A DNA stretch of 64,000 nucleotides from Cytophaga sp. FL35 (GCF_014349235.1 NZ_JACSOH010000004.1:234558-298557), one strand, 5' to 3'. Positions 9,688 to 19,296 are shown, counted from the stretch's first letter. The notes: generated by a model from the sequence alone, not told the origin. Numbers and translations: made by a program.

Positions 9688-10314
9688 ATGAAAGCACATA
9701 CTAAAGAAACACAGGCTACTATGACGCCTGAAAAAGCAATTACTTTTTTAAAGGAAGGAAATGAGCGTTTTCAAGCCAATTTAAAAGCTAATAGAAATCT
9801 CTTAGAGCAGGTAAACGATACCAAAGATGGCCAATTTCCGTTTGCGACTATCTTAAGCTGTATAGATTCCAGAGTATCCGCAGAATTGGTTTTTGACCAA
9901 GGCTTGGGAGATATTTTCAGTGTACGTATAGCCGGTAACTTTATCAATCAGGATATTTTAGGAAGCATGGAATTTGCCTGTAAATTGGCAGGAACAAAAG
10001 CTATAGTCGTTTTAGGCCATACTTCCTGCGGTGCTGTAAAAGGTGCATGCGATCATGCGCGAATGGGTAACCTTACTGCACTTATCAATAAAATTGAGCC
10101 TGCTGTTTTTGCGGTTAAGGAACCTAAGGAAGAAGAAATGAGAAATTCTAAGAACTTGGAATTTGTAGATGCGGTATCCAAGAAAAACGTTGAGCTTGCC
10201 CTTGAAAATATTCGTAGCCAAAGCGTTATCCTTAAGGATATGGAGGAAAAAGGAGAAATTAAAATTGTTGGCGCTATGTACGATATTTCAGATGGTAGCG
10301 TTTCTTTTTACTAA
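9688..10314 (+). CDS. Beta-class carbonic anhydrase
   Basis: 208 residues; interconverts CO2 and bicarbonate. Zinc ligands and active-site pair are visible: C58-x-D60-x-R62 in LSCIDSRVS and H111-x-x-C114 in LGHTSCGAV. It follows the SulP gene by 61 bases on the same strand and ends at a strong terminator (10343-10371), so the two probably share a transcript. No signal peptide, hence cytoplasmic. Confidence 0.95.
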   Translation: MKAHTKETQATMTPEKAITFLKEGNERFQANLKANRNLLEQVNDTKDGQFPFATILSCIDSRVSAELVFDQGLGDIFSVRIAGNFINQDILGSMEFACKLAGTKAIVVLGHTSCGAVKGACDHARMGNLTALINKIEPAVFAVKEPKEEEMRNSKNLEFVDAVSKKNVELALENIRSQSVILKDMEEKGEIKIVGAMYDISDGSVSFY

Positions 10315-10342
10315 ATACAATTTTTAACTTTATTATAAGGTG

Positions 10343-10371
10343 AGGCCAATGATTTTTCATTGGCCTTTTTT
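10343..10371 (+). terminator. Intrinsic terminator after the carbonic anhydrase gene
   Basis: A perfect 10-bp stem (AGGCCAATGA / TCATTGGCCT) with a TTTT loop, followed by TTTTTG. It closes the SulP-carbonic anhydrase transcript and separates it from pheS. Confidence 0.9.
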
Positions 10372-10448
10372 GTTGTTGGTTGGAAAATTAAGTTGTTTTT
10401 GGAAAAAGATTAGTTTTCCAAAACAAAATTCTTGTTCCGTAAAATATC

Positions 10449-10457
10449 TTAAATTTG
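10449..10457 (+). promoter_or_regulatory. Candidate -7 box for pheS
   Basis: TAAATTTG matches the Bacteroidota -7 element TAnnTTTG and lies about 18 bases before the ATG at 10475. A TTG 15 bases upstream is slightly too close for the usual 17-23 spacing, so only the -7 element is supported. Confidence 0.45.
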
Positions 10458-10474
10458 CGGCTTTAGTCCATGCC

Positions 10475-11494
10475 ATGATCGATACATTAAAGGAGCACAT
10501 TGCAGAAGTTGAAAAATTCACCGCCAATACTACCGATGCGGTGGAAGCTTTTCGAATTAAATATTTGGGAAAAAAAGGTTTATTAAATCAGTTTTTCGCA
10601 GAATTTAAAAATGTGCCCAACGAGCAGAAAAAAGAATTTGGTCAGACTATTAACCAACTCAAAACTGCTGCTACCAATAAAGTTAACGAGCTTAAATCTG
10701 CCTTAGAAAATCAATCTGAGGAGAAAGGAATTTACGGAGACCTTACCAGACCTGGAGAACCATTGGAATTGGGAGCAAGACACCCTATTTCCATTGTAAA
10801 AAACCAAATTATTGAAATTTTATCAAGAATTGGTTTCAATGTATCTGAAGGACCGGAAATTGAAGATGACTGGCACAACTTTACCGCACTGAACCTGCCC
10901 GAATATCATCCTGCTAGGGACATGCAGGATACATTTTTTATTCAAACCGATCCCGATGTTCTTTTACGTACCCATACATCCTCCGTTCAGGTTCGGTATA
11001 TGGAGAACAACAAACCGCCCATTCGTACTATCTCTCCCGGTAGAGTGTATAGAAATGAAGCTATTTCGGCCCGTTCCCACTGCTTTTTCCATCAGGTAGA
11101 AGGCCTTTATATTGACAAGGATGTTTCCTTTGCAGACCTAAAACAAACTTTACAGTACTTTACCACCGAGCTTTTTGGAAAATCAAAAATCCGACTTCGG
11201 CCTTCTTATTTTCCTTTTACGGAACCAAGTGCGGAGGTAGACGTTTATTGGGGGCTTGAAACAGAAACTGATTATCGCATGACCAAAGGTACCGGTTGGC
11301 TAGAAATCATGGGCTGTGGTATGGTAGATCCCAATGTATTGGACAATTGTGGTATTGATTCCAAAGAATATTCAGGATTTGCCTTTGGAATGGGAATTGA
11401 CCGAATTGCCCTTCTACTTCACCAAATTTCAGATATCCGCTTGCTTAGCGAAAATGACCTGCGTTTTTTGGAGCAATTTAAAAGTGCCCTCTAG
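10475..11494 (+). CDS. pheS: Phenylalanyl-tRNA synthetase alpha subunit
   Basis: 339 residues from the ATG at 10475. The open frame extends upstream to 10340, but that part crosses the preceding terminator and the candidate -7 box and has no family similarity, so 10475 (MIDTLKEHIAEVEKF) is chosen; this also gives the usual family length. N-terminal coiled-coil arm (about 1-85), then the class II catalytic core with HPISIVKNQI, motif 2 region (RTISPGRVYRNE) and motif 3 (GFAFGMGIDRIALLL). Charges tRNA-Phe as an alpha2-beta2 enzyme; pheT is not in the window. Confidence 0.95.
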   Translation: MIDTLKEHIAEVEKFTANTTDAVEAFRIKYLGKKGLLNQFFAEFKNVPNEQKKEFGQTINQLKTAATNKVNELKSALENQSEEKGIYGDLTRPGEPLELGARHPISIVKNQIIEILSRIGFNVSEGPEIEDDWHNFTALNLPEYHPARDMQDTFFIQTDPDVLLRTHTSSVQVRYMENNKPPIRTISPGRVYRNEAISARSHCFFHQVEGLYIDKDVSFADLKQTLQYFTTELFGKSKIRLRPSYFPFTEPSAEVDVYWGLETETDYRMTKGTGWLEIMGCGMVDPNVLDNCGIDSKEYSGFAFGMGIDRIALLLHQISDIRLLSENDLRFLEQFKSAL

Positions 11495-11503
11495 TATTCC
11501 GTT

Positions 11504-11905
11504 ATGAAAAAGGATATAGAAATTCCAATAGCCAAGGACGTGCATGTAGCAGTTATTCGTGAATGGAATGATGAATTTCTTTCTAAGGACTGGAACGCTT
11601 ATCTAATCAATAACAGAAAAGATGCCATTGAAATGGCCATAGTGGTATCCAAGGGTTATGACGGTGATATCAAAACCTCTACTATGCGCCATGGCTTGGG
11701 AACATTGGGTCCTAAGACTTTTACAAAAATCGAAGTCCTTCAAGAAGAAGTTTTGGCCTTGACCAACGAGTTCTTCGTTACTTTTTTTGCAGAAGGAAAA
11801 CTTTACGAAAAGAAATTTCTTTTTCAAAAGAATACAATTTCTGAAAAAAGCCTTACCACTATTCCGGTTATAGAAAAGGAAGGAATCTTTCCACAAAAGC
11901 CCTAA
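11504..11905 (+). CDS. Conserved hypothetical protein after pheS
   Basis: 133 residues, no signal peptide or TM segment. Contains AYLINNRKDAIEMAIVVSKGYDGD and HGLGTLGPKTFTKIE, giving a compact alpha/beta impression, but I recognise no domain. Nine bases separate it from the pheS stop, so co-transcription is likely. Similar proteins next to pheS are, as I recall, common in Flavobacteriia; function unknown. Confidence 0.75.
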   Translation: MKKDIEIPIAKDVHVAVIREWNDEFLSKDWNAYLINNRKDAIEMAIVVSKGYDGDIKTSTMRHGLGTLGPKTFTKIEVLQEEVLALTNEFFVTFFAEGKLYEKKFLFQKNTISEKSLTTIPVIEKEGIFPQKP

Positions 11906-11956
11906 GTACCTATTTTTTAGTAAAAATTTATTTTAACAAAACTTTAGTTTTGATTA

Positions 11957-11988
11957 GTTCGGCAATAACCGAACCAACCGTACTTTTG
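11957..11988 (+). promoter_or_regulatory. Dyad operator and -7 box in front of the efflux operon
   Basis: GTTCGG-CAATAA-CCGAAC is a perfect 6-6-6 inverted repeat at 11957-11974, and TACTTTTG (TAnnTTTG) follows at 11981-11988, 20 bases before the regulator's ATG. The dyad sits in the promoter spacer, where a dimeric MarR/GbsR protein would block RNA polymerase. A second palindrome, AAAACTTTAGTTTT, lies just upstream (about 11938-11951). Autoregulation by the adjacent GbsR-type gene is the simplest reading. Confidence 0.55.
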
Positions 11989-12007
11989 CTCAGCATTTGA
12001 ATAAATT

Positions 12008-12493
12008 ATGTCTAGAGAAGAAGTAAAAAAGCGACTTATAGAAGATCTGGGGGTGCATTTTGAAAACATGTACCAAATTCCACCATTGGCCGCTAGGTTA
12101 TATGCCAGCTTAATATTAACGGAGCAAGAAGGGTTGACTTTTGAAGATTGTCAACTCCGAAGAGGGGCTAGTAAAAGCTCAATTTCAAGCGCACTTAACC
12201 TCTTATTGAAAATGGAGATCATCTCTTATTTTACGAAACCAGGAGACCGCAAGCGCTACTTTAAAGTTTCGGAAAGTGGCACGTTCTTTTTGAACAAACT
12301 AAAGGAACGGCTTAAGCTATTTCAGGCCGAAAAGGAAATTATCTACAAAATCAATGACTACCACGAGCAATACAATCCAGAAAAACACAGAAAGAATCAG
12401 CCTAAAACATCGGTCTATCTAAACTTTGTGACCGAAAGTGAAAAATTGCTTAACCAAAGTATCGATAAACTTAAATCATTTAAAGAAGACTAA
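12008..12493 (+). CDS. GbsR/MarR-family transcriptional regulator
   Basis: 161 residues. The N-terminal winged helix-turn-helix (about 15-90) contains PPLAARLYASLILTEQEGLTFEDCQ and RGASKSSISSALNLLLKMEIISYF, typical of the GbsR branch of MarR-like regulators. The C-terminal part is helical, likely for dimerisation. It heads an RND efflux operon (adaptor 18 bases downstream), so it is probably the local repressor of the pump. Confidence 0.85.
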   Translation: MSREEVKKRLIEDLGVHFENMYQIPPLAARLYASLILTEQEGLTFEDCQLRRGASKSSISSALNLLLKMEIISYFTKPGDRKRYFKVSESGTFFLNKLKERLKLFQAEKEIIYKINDYHEQYNPEKHRKNQPKTSVYLNFVTESEKLLNQSIDKLKSFKED

Positions 12494-12511
12494 AGCAGAA
12501 CAACAGATATC

Positions 12512-13588
12512 ATGAATGTAAAAACCATATACACCGTACTGGCTAGCCTTGTCCTTTTTGTTAGTTGCAAGGAAGATAAAAATGGAGCCCCTCCACAACA
12601 AAGTGCACCGTCTTTAAAGGTTACCCAACTTAAAAAACAGGATATAACCACTTATGACCTCTATTCTACTTCTTTGGAAGGGAAGCAAAACGTAGAAATT
12701 AGACCAAAAGTTTCTGGTTTTGTGCAACAAATTTATGTGGAGGAAGGTCAGCAAGTAAAAAAAGGTCAGTTACTCTTTAAACTAGAAACAGAATCCTTGA
12801 CCCAAGATGCCAATGCAGCAAAGGCAGCGGTAAATGCCGCGCAAGTAGAGGTAGATAAACTTAGGCCGCTAGTTGAGAAAAATATTATTAGCAACGTACA
12901 GTTAGAAACTGCCAAGGCGCAATTGGAACAAGCCAAGAGCAGCTACCAAAGCGTTACGGCCAATATTGGGTATAGCCGGGTTACCAGCCCTGTAAACGGA
13001 TACATTGGCAATATTCCCTTTAAAGTGGGTACGCTGGTTAGCGCTACCACCACAACGCCTTTAACTACGGTATCTGATATTAGTGAGGTGCGTGCGTATT
13101 TCTCCTTAAACGAAAAAGAGTTGTTGGCAATTAAGCAACGTGTTGCCAAAGAGGGCCGCACCATAGATGTTAACCGTGCTCCAGAAGTAGAACTGATTAT
13201 GGTCAATGGAGAACCTTATGAACACAAAGGTAAAATTGCCATGGTAAACAACATCATAAACAGCACAACAGGTAGCGTTACGTTACGTGCAGATTTTAAG
13301 AACCCAGACCTTATTTTAAGCTCCGGTAGTACCGGCGAAATAAAGATTCCTGCAGAACGCAAAGATGTTTTTGTTATTCCTATGACGGCCACCGTAGACC
13401 TACAAGGCAACAAAATGGTATATGTGGTGGGCGATGATAATACGGTAACCAGCAAGCCCATTACCATCATAGACCAAACCCAGGAAAACTACATAGTTAC
13501 AGAAGGTTTTGAAGAGGGCGACACCTTGGTCATAGAAGGCGTATCCAAGTTAAAAAGTGGTCAAAAAATAGCCCCTATCACAAAATAA
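12512..13588 (+). CDS. RND efflux periplasmic adaptor (membrane fusion protein), lipoprotein
   Basis: 358 residues. Lipoprotein signal with lipobox-like LFVSC (Cys about 20). Barrel-sandwich/lipoyl halves flank a coiled-coil hairpin: EIRPKVSGFVQQIYVEEGQQVKKGQLLF, then the coiled coil (about 95-150), then YSRVTSPVNGYIGNIPF, followed by beta-barrel and membrane-proximal domains. Links the inner-membrane pump to the outer-membrane channel. Second gene of a four-gene operon. Confidence 0.92.
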   Translation: MNVKTIYTVLASLVLFVSCKEDKNGAPPQQSAPSLKVTQLKKQDITTYDLYSTSLEGKQNVEIRPKVSGFVQQIYVEEGQQVKKGQLLFKLETESLTQDANAAKAAVNAAQVEVDKLRPLVEKNIISNVQLETAKAQLEQAKSSYQSVTANIGYSRVTSPVNGYIGNIPFKVGTLVSATTTTPLTTVSDISEVRAYFSLNEKELLAIKQRVAKEGRTIDVNRAPEVELIMVNGEPYEHKGKIAMVNNIINSTTGSVTLRADFKNPDLILSSGSTGEIKIPAERKDVFVIPMTATVDLQGNKMVYVVGDDNTVTSKPITIIDQTQENYIVTEGFEEGDTLVIEGVSKLKSGQKIAPITK

Positions 13589-13609
13589 AAGCCCCTAAAA
13601 AACAGACAT

Positions 13610-16600
13610 ATGTTTCAAAAATTTATAGATAGACCGGTACTTTCTACCGTTATATCCGTTATCATCGTAATCTTAGGGGTGCTTGGCCTAACTACCTTAC
13701 CGGTAGAGCAGTATCCTGAAATTGCACCGCCCACGGTACAGGTTACGGCGTCCTACACCGGTGCAAATGCCGGTACGGTATTGAATAGTGTTGTAATTCC
13801 GTTGGAAGAGCAAATAAACGGTGTGGAGGGCATGACCTATATGACATCCACGGCAAGTAACGATGGTTCTGCCAGTATTAGCGTTTATTTTGAATTGGGT
13901 ACAGACCCGGACATTGCAGCGGTAAACGTACAGAACAGGGTCTCTAGGGCAAATAGCGTGTTGCCAGAATCGGTAATCGCTACTGGTGTAACTACCCAAA
14001 AAACACAGAACAGCTCGTTGTTGTTCTTCTCTATATTCTCAGAGAACGAAAATTACGATGCCACCTTTGTAGAAAACTACGCCAAAATTAATCTTGTGCC
14101 CAGATTAAAACGGGTCTACGGCGTAGGTAATGTAAACGTTTTTGGCTCCAAGGACTACTCCATGCGTATATGGATAGACCCGGACAAAATGGCTTCTTAC
14201 AACATTGTTCCTTCAGACATTCAAGCAGCATTGGCAGAACAGAACCGTGAAGCGGCCACCGGTAAAATTGGGGAAAATGCAGATGGTGTTTATGAATATG
14301 TTTTGAAGTACAAAGGCCGATTGGACGAAGTATCCGAATATGAAAATATTATCCTGAAAACTACGGAAGATGGCGGTTTCCTACGTTTAAAAGATGTGGC
14401 GGATATTGAATTGGGCGCGTTTAATTATGCGCGTAAAAACTACGGAATGGGTGCTCCCGGTGTTGCGGTTGGTGTATACCAAACATCAGGCTCCAATGCT
14501 ACTGAAATTATCAAAGAGGTTGAAGCCATTTTGGAGGAAAGCAAGGCAGAATTTCCAGAAGGTCTGGATTATGTAATTCCATTTAACACCAAGGATTTCT
14601 TGGACGCCTCCATAGACCATGTGGTACAGACCCTTATAGAGGCGTTTATCCTGGTTTTTATTGTGGTGTTCTTGTTCTTACAAGATTTTAGATCCACCTT
14701 AATCCCTGCTATTGCGGTGCCCGTGGCCATTGTGGGAACCTTTTTCTTCCTGCAGATTTTTGGCTACTCTATAAACATGCTCACCTTGTTCGCTATGATT
14801 CTGGCTATTGGTATTGTGGTAGATGATGCCATCGTGGTGGTAGAAGCCGTGCATGCAAAATTAGAAGAAGGTGCAGAAAGCGGGAAAGCCGCGACAAAAT
14901 CGGCCATGAGTGAAATTTCTGGGGCGATTATTTCCATAACCTTGGTTATGTCTGCCGTGTTTATTCCAGTTTCCTTTATTCAAGGAACCTCTGGGGTATT
15001 CTACCAGCAGTTTGGTATCACCTTGGCGGTGGCCATTCTAATTTCCGCAGTAAACGCATTAACATTGAGTCCGGCATTGGCGGCCTTGTTTCTAAAACCA
15101 CATACCCATGAAGAAGGTAAAAAGCAAAACTTAAAGGACCGTTTCTTCAACGGGTTCAATAGAGGTTTTAATGCAATTACCGATAAATATACCGGTGCGG
15201 TAAACACGCTGATTAAGAGAAAATGGTTGGCCGTTGGTATGTTGGTCATTTTTTCCGGCTTAGCCGTTTACCTATTCAAAAGCACTCCTAGCGGGTTTGT
15301 GCCTAATGAGGATAGAGGTATCATTTTTGCCAACGTGAGTATGCCACCAAGTACCACTTTGGAAAAAACCGAAGAAACCTTGATGAAATTGGACTCTATA
15401 TATGCATCTATGGATGTGATTGATAAACGTCTTACCGTTTCCGGTTTCAGTTTGTTAAACCGGGTTAGTGCGGGATCTTATGGATTCTCTATCATGAAAT
15501 TACAGGATTGGAGCGAGCGTGAGGCCGATTCCCTATCCGTGGAAGCAACATTGGCCAAACTATTTGCGGTTTCGGCACAATTTAAAGATGCCCAGATTAT
15601 TTATTTTACGCCGCCTAGTATACAAGGTTTTGGTACCTCATCTGGTTTTGAAGTACAGCTCCAAAGTAAGGGTGGCGCAGATTGGGCAGAGATAGACGAG
15701 GTGAAAAATCAATTTTTAGGCGCCTTAAATCAAAGACCGGAAGTGCAATACGCCATCTCCCAGTTTAGCCCAAATTTTCCACAATATGAACTGGAAGTAG
15801 ATGTGGAGAAAATTAAAATGGCAGGCTTCTCTACAACTGATATTTTTAATGCCTTGCAAGGTTATTATGGGGGAATTTACGCAACAGATTTTAACAAGTT
15901 TGGGAAACAGTACCGCGTAATGATCCAGGCAAAACCTGAAGATCGGGCTAATGAAAATAGCTTGAATAAAATCTATGTTCGTAACACCAATGGCGAATCT
16001 GTAGCGGTAAGCCAGTTTGTCAACTTAAAAAAGATTTATGGGCCAGAATCCGTAGAACGATTCAACCTTTTAAGTTCCGTAAAAGTAACAGGGGTACCCA
16101 ACCCTGGCTATAGTACGGGTGATGCCCTTACTGCCATTCAAGAAGTCGCAGCGCAGGTTTTACCCAACAACTATACCTATGAGTACTCTGGATTAACTCG
16201 TGAAGAAAGCAAATCTGGCGGTACCACAATCGTAATATTTATTTTGAGTCTGGTGTTTGTGTATTTCTTGCTAAGTGCACAGTACGAAAGCTATATTTTA
16301 CCGTTTGCCATCTTGCTTTCCTTACCGTTTGGACTAGCGGGCGCCATCCTTTTCGTGAATTTAGGCGGATTGGAGAATAATATTTATTTCCAAATTGCTT
16401 TGATCATGCTTATTGGACTATTAGCAAAAAATGCCATTCTAATTGTGGAGTTTGCATTGCAACGGCGTAGGGAAGGAATGGGACTTTGGGACGCGGCCAT
16501 TGATGGTGCCAAAGCACGTTTTAGACCCATTTTAATGACGTCCTTCGCCTTTATCTTCGGTTTGCTTCCTTTGGCATTGTCCTCTGGTGTAGGTGCCATT

Positions 16601-16762
16601 GGTAACCGTTCTATTGGTATGAGCGCCGTTGGAGGTATGCTTATAGGTACCATTCTAGGAGTTTTTGTTATCCCTGTTCTTTTTGTGGTTTTACAAGCCT
16701 TACAAGAACGTTTTAGCGGAGCACCTAAAACCGAAAATCAAGAAAAAGCCCTTAATGCTTAA
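13610..16762 (+). CDS. RND efflux pump permease, HAE1 family
   Basis: 1050 residues, the usual length for AcrB-like pumps. Starts MFQKFIDRPVLSTVISVIIVILG and carries two large periplasmic loops and 12 TM helices. The proton-relay aspartates are present in the TM4 segment IGIVVDDAIVVVE. The second half contains LAKNAILIVEFA and a typical GAxFRPILMTSFAFI region. Exports hydrophobic drugs or toxic metabolites; substrate cannot be told from sequence. It overlaps the next gene only in the alternative upstream start of that gene. Confidence 0.95.
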   Translation: MFQKFIDRPVLSTVISVIIVILGVLGLTTLPVEQYPEIAPPTVQVTASYTGANAGTVLNSVVIPLEEQINGVEGMTYMTSTASNDGSASISVYFELGTDPDIAAVNVQNRVSRANSVLPESVIATGVTTQKTQNSSLLFFSIFSENENYDATFVENYAKINLVPRLKRVYGVGNVNVFGSKDYSMRIWIDPDKMASYNIVPSDIQAALAEQNREAATGKIGENADGVYEYVLKYKGRLDEVSEYENIILKTTEDGGFLRLKDVADIELGAFNYARKNYGMGAPGVAVGVYQTSGSNATEIIKEVEAILEESKAEFPEGLDYVIPFNTKDFLDASIDHVVQTLIEAFILVFIVVFLFLQDFRSTLIPAIAVPVAIVGTFFFLQIFGYSINMLTLFAMILAIGIVVDDAIVVVEAVHAKLEEGAESGKAATKSAMSEISGAIISITLVMSAVFIPVSFIQGTSGVFYQQFGITLAVAILISAVNALTLSPALAALFLKPHTHEEGKKQNLKDRFFNGFNRGFNAITDKYTGAVNTLIKRKWLAVGMLVIFSGLAVYLFKSTPSGFVPNEDRGIIFANVSMPPSTTLEKTEETLMKLDSIYASMDVIDKRLTVSGFSLLNRVSAGSYGFSIMKLQDWSEREADSLSVEATLAKLFAVSAQFKDAQIIYFTPPSIQGFGTSSGFEVQLQSKGGADWAEIDEVKNQFLGALNQRPEVQYAISQFSPNFPQYELEVDVEKIKMAGFSTTDIFNALQGYYGGIYATDFNKFGKQYRVMIQAKPEDRANENSLNKIYVRNTNGESVAVSQFVNLKKIYGPESVERFNLLSSVKVTGVPNPGYSTGDALTAIQEVAAQVLPNNYTYEYSGLTREESKSGGTTIVIFILSLVFVYFLLSAQYESYILPFAILLSLPFGLAGAILFVNLGGLENNIYFQIALIMLIGLLAKNAILIVEFALQRRREGMGLWDAAIDGAKARFRPILMTSFAFIFGLLPLALSSGVGAIGNRSIGMSAVGGMLIGTILGVFVIPVLFVVLQALQERFSGAPKTENQEKALNA

Positions 16763-16772
16763 GCCCAAAACA

Positions 16773-18173
16773 ATGATAAAAAGAAACAATATAAAATTCA
16801 TAGCCATTTTGGTACTTCCGCTTGTGCTGCAATCTTGTTTTGTGGCCAAGAATTACGAAAGACCAGATTTGGAAACCCAAAAACTGTATAGAACGGACCA
16901 ATTACCACAAGATAGTGTATCTATGGCCCAGGTTTCTTGGAAGGATATTTTTACCGATGCCCAATTGCAATCGCATATAGAAAAGGGACTTACCAATAAT
17001 TTGGACATACGTATAGCCCTGCAAAGTATAATAAGTGCAGAATCTTATTTAAAACAGGGTAAGGCAGGGTATTTTCCAACCTTATCTGCCACGGCAAGTG
17101 CTACACGCACCAAGAACTCAGAGAACAGTCAGTTTGGTAGTATTTTTAGCGAAGCTATTGAGCAATACCAATTATCTGGAACACTTTCTTGGGAGGCCGA
17201 TGTTTGGGGTAAAATTCGTAGTAATAAACGGGCCGCCAATGCCAACTATCTACAAAGTGTTGCAGCACACCAAGCGGTAAAGACACAACTGGTGGCAAGC
17301 ATTGCCGATTTGTATTATCAACTATTGGCGCTAGACCGTCAAAAATTAGTTGCAGAAGAAACACTTGAGGCACGCAAAAGTAGTCTAGAAACCACAATGG
17401 CCTTAAAAGATGCTGGCCAGGTTACGGAAGTTGCGGTAAAACAAACCGAAGCTCAGGTGCACACTACGGAAATAATTCTTATTGATTTGGAGAACAATAT
17501 TAAATTGTTAGAGAACAGCTTTAGTTTATTACTAGGGGAAGCTCCGCATTCCATTGCAAGGACTACCATTGAAGACCAAGAAATAAATACGGATTTAAAC
17601 ACTGGTGTACCTGCATTATTACTGGCCAACAGACCAGATGTAATACAGGCAGAGTATGCATTGGTAAATGCTTTTGAATTGACCAATGTGGCGCGTAGCA
17701 GTATGTATCCAAGTTTAACACTAACGGCCCAAGGAGGCTTTCAAAGCTTGGAATTGGACAATTTTATAGATGCCAGTTCACTGTTTTCCTCATTGGTTGG
17801 TTCCTTGACCCAGCCTTTATTTAACCAGCGTAAACTAAGAACCCAATTAGAAGCGGCAAAGGCACAGCAGGAACAAGCACTTTTAAATTATAAAAAGAGT
17901 TTGCTAACCGCAGGGCAAGAAGTTTCAAATGCTTTGTATAACTATGAGGCCGAAACCAAAAAACTTTCTGCTAGGGAAAAAGAATTGGATTCCTATGCCT
18001 TGGCCGAAGATTATTCCGAAGAACTTTTGAACAACGGGCTGGCCAATTATCTAGAGGTGTTAACCGCAAGGCAAAATGCCTTAAACTCAGAACTGAACCT
18101 CATCGATTCTAAATATGGTCAGCTAAGTGCAACGGTAGAATTATACCGTGCTCTTGGTGGAGGTTGGCAATAA
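16773..18173 (+). CDS. Outer-membrane efflux lipoprotein (TolC/OprM type)
   Basis: 466 residues from the ATG at 16773, chosen because it opens a clean lipoprotein signal (MIKRNNIKFIAILVLPLVLQSC); an ATG at 16755 adds six residues. Two outer membrane efflux repeats follow, each with long amphipathic helices; the motif LLANRPDVIQAEYALVNAF marks the start of the second repeat. Forms the exit duct of the RND pump encoded just upstream. Confidence 0.92.
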   Translation: MIKRNNIKFIAILVLPLVLQSCFVAKNYERPDLETQKLYRTDQLPQDSVSMAQVSWKDIFTDAQLQSHIEKGLTNNLDIRIALQSIISAESYLKQGKAGYFPTLSATASATRTKNSENSQFGSIFSEAIEQYQLSGTLSWEADVWGKIRSNKRAANANYLQSVAAHQAVKTQLVASIADLYYQLLALDRQKLVAEETLEARKSSLETTMALKDAGQVTEVAVKQTEAQVHTTEIILIDLENNIKLLENSFSLLLGEAPHSIARTTIEDQEINTDLNTGVPALLLANRPDVIQAEYALVNAFELTNVARSSMYPSLTLTAQGGFQSLELDNFIDASSLFSSLVGSLTQPLFNQRKLRTQLEAAKAQQEQALLNYKKSLLTAGQEVSNALYNYEAETKKLSAREKELDSYALAEDYSEELLNNGLANYLEVLTARQNALNSELNLIDSKYGQLSATVELYRALGGGWQ

Positions 18174-18180
18174 TCATATC

Positions 18181-18759
18181 GTGGTGCAAGAAAGAACAGC
18201 GGCACTGGAACAAGCACTTTCCCTTTTTACCAAATATGGTTGCAAAAGGGTGAGTATGGACGATGTTGCCCATGCGCTTGGTATTTCCAAAAAAACCCTC
18301 TACACCCATTTTAAAACAAAGGATGAACTGGTTTTAGAAAGTGTGGCCTACTTGTTACAGCGTACCCATCTAAAAATGAGTAATTTTTTTGAACTAAGTG
18401 ATGGGCACAACGACCCGTTTAAACGGGTAATTCAAATTTATAGAGTAGGACTTAAGGAATTAAGAAACTTGAGTCCTACCTTTCTTTTTGGGCTCAAAAA
18501 ATATTATCCGGAAGCTTTTAACTTCTATAACAATTTTAGGCAAGGAATTGTTTGGACCTATATTCTAGATTTATTGCAAGAAGCAAAAAATAAAGGGCAA
18601 ATCAAGGAAGGGATTAATCTTAAATTGATATGCGAATTATTCCTTTTACGCACCGATGAAATTATACTGCCCCAAAGCGACTTTTTTGACAATTACACTA
18701 CCGAAGAACTCTTGGAACACCTTATAATAGTACCATTACAAGGGATTAGGGCTTTATAG
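18181..18759 (+). CDS. TetR/AcrR-family transcriptional regulator
   Basis: About 192 residues. The N-terminal helix-turn-helix is clear (FTKYGCKRVSMDDVAHALG ISKKTLYTHFKTKDELV), followed by an all-helical ligand domain. There is no ATG near the start; GTG at 18181 or 18184 is most likely, with an alternative GTG at 18148 inside the preceding gene. The seven-base gap suggests it is transcribed with the efflux operon, giving this pump a regulator at each end. Confidence 0.85.
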   Translation: MVQERTAALEQALSLFTKYGCKRVSMDDVAHALGISKKTLYTHFKTKDELVLESVAYLLQRTHLKMSNFFELSDGHNDPFKRVIQIYRVGLKELRNLSPTFLFGLKKYYPEAFNFYNNFRQGIVWTYILDLLQEAKNKGQIKEGINLKLICELFLLRTDEIILPQSDFFDNYTTEELLEHLIIVPLQGIRAL

Positions 18760-18795
18760 CAAAAAATATAAGAGCCATCAACTTTAAACAACCAA

Positions 18796-19296
18796 CTACC
18801 TTAATCCAAAACCTTTAGCAGCCCACCAAGGGTGAATTTCAATTTTTAAACGCCCTGCTTTTACCATAGGATCTGCATTGGCCAAACTATCTGCCATTTC
18901 TTGGGTGGGCACATTATAAATGGTAATGCCCCGTATAGCCCCATCGTCACCAAAAGGTCCGGATATATCGGCATAACCCATTTCGTACATTTTGCCCAAA
19001 TGCGCTAAATGTAACGTTTGCAAACTATCCGCTTCCTTTTTACTTTGGGTTCTATTGGGACCGCTTTTTAAAAAGGCGATGAAGTATTGCTGCATCAACA
19101 CCGTGTCTTTTGTTTTTTCATCTACATAATCGAAAATTTGATAGCCTTCTCCTTCAAGTTCGGCTTTAGTAGCTGCAACGGAAGGTTTAACTTCCTCAAC
19201 AACATTTACTGATTTGTTATCCTGTTTTGCCCGTTCTTGGCATGCCATACAAACTAACAAAACGACCAAGATTACCAAACACCTCATCTTTACCAT
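18796..19296 (-). CDS. YciI-like domain lipoprotein
   Basis: 166 residues. Lipoprotein signal (VILVVLLVCMAC, Cys about 19), a short Glu/Lys-rich linker, then a YciI-like ferredoxin-fold domain (about 60-165) with QYFIAFLKSGPNR, HLAHLGKMYEMGYADISGPFGDDG and the terminal HPWWAAKGFGLR. YciI-type domains are small dimeric proteins of mostly unknown role. Its start overlaps the stop of the CYTH gene by a few bases, so the pair is probably coupled. Confidence 0.8.
   Translation of the reverse strand: MVKMRCLVILVVLLVCMACQERAKQDNKSVNVVEEVKPSVAATKAELEGEGYQIFDYVDEKTKDTVLMQQYFIAFLKSGPNRTQSKKEADSLQTLHLAHLGKMYEMGYADISGPFGDDGAIRGITIYNVPTQEMADSLANADPMVKAGRLKIEIHPWWAAKGFGLR

Noticed and set aside
10340..10474. 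Upstream extension of the pheS frame
   Set aside because: It crosses the terminator and the -7 box, and no family similarity precedes MIDTLKEHI.
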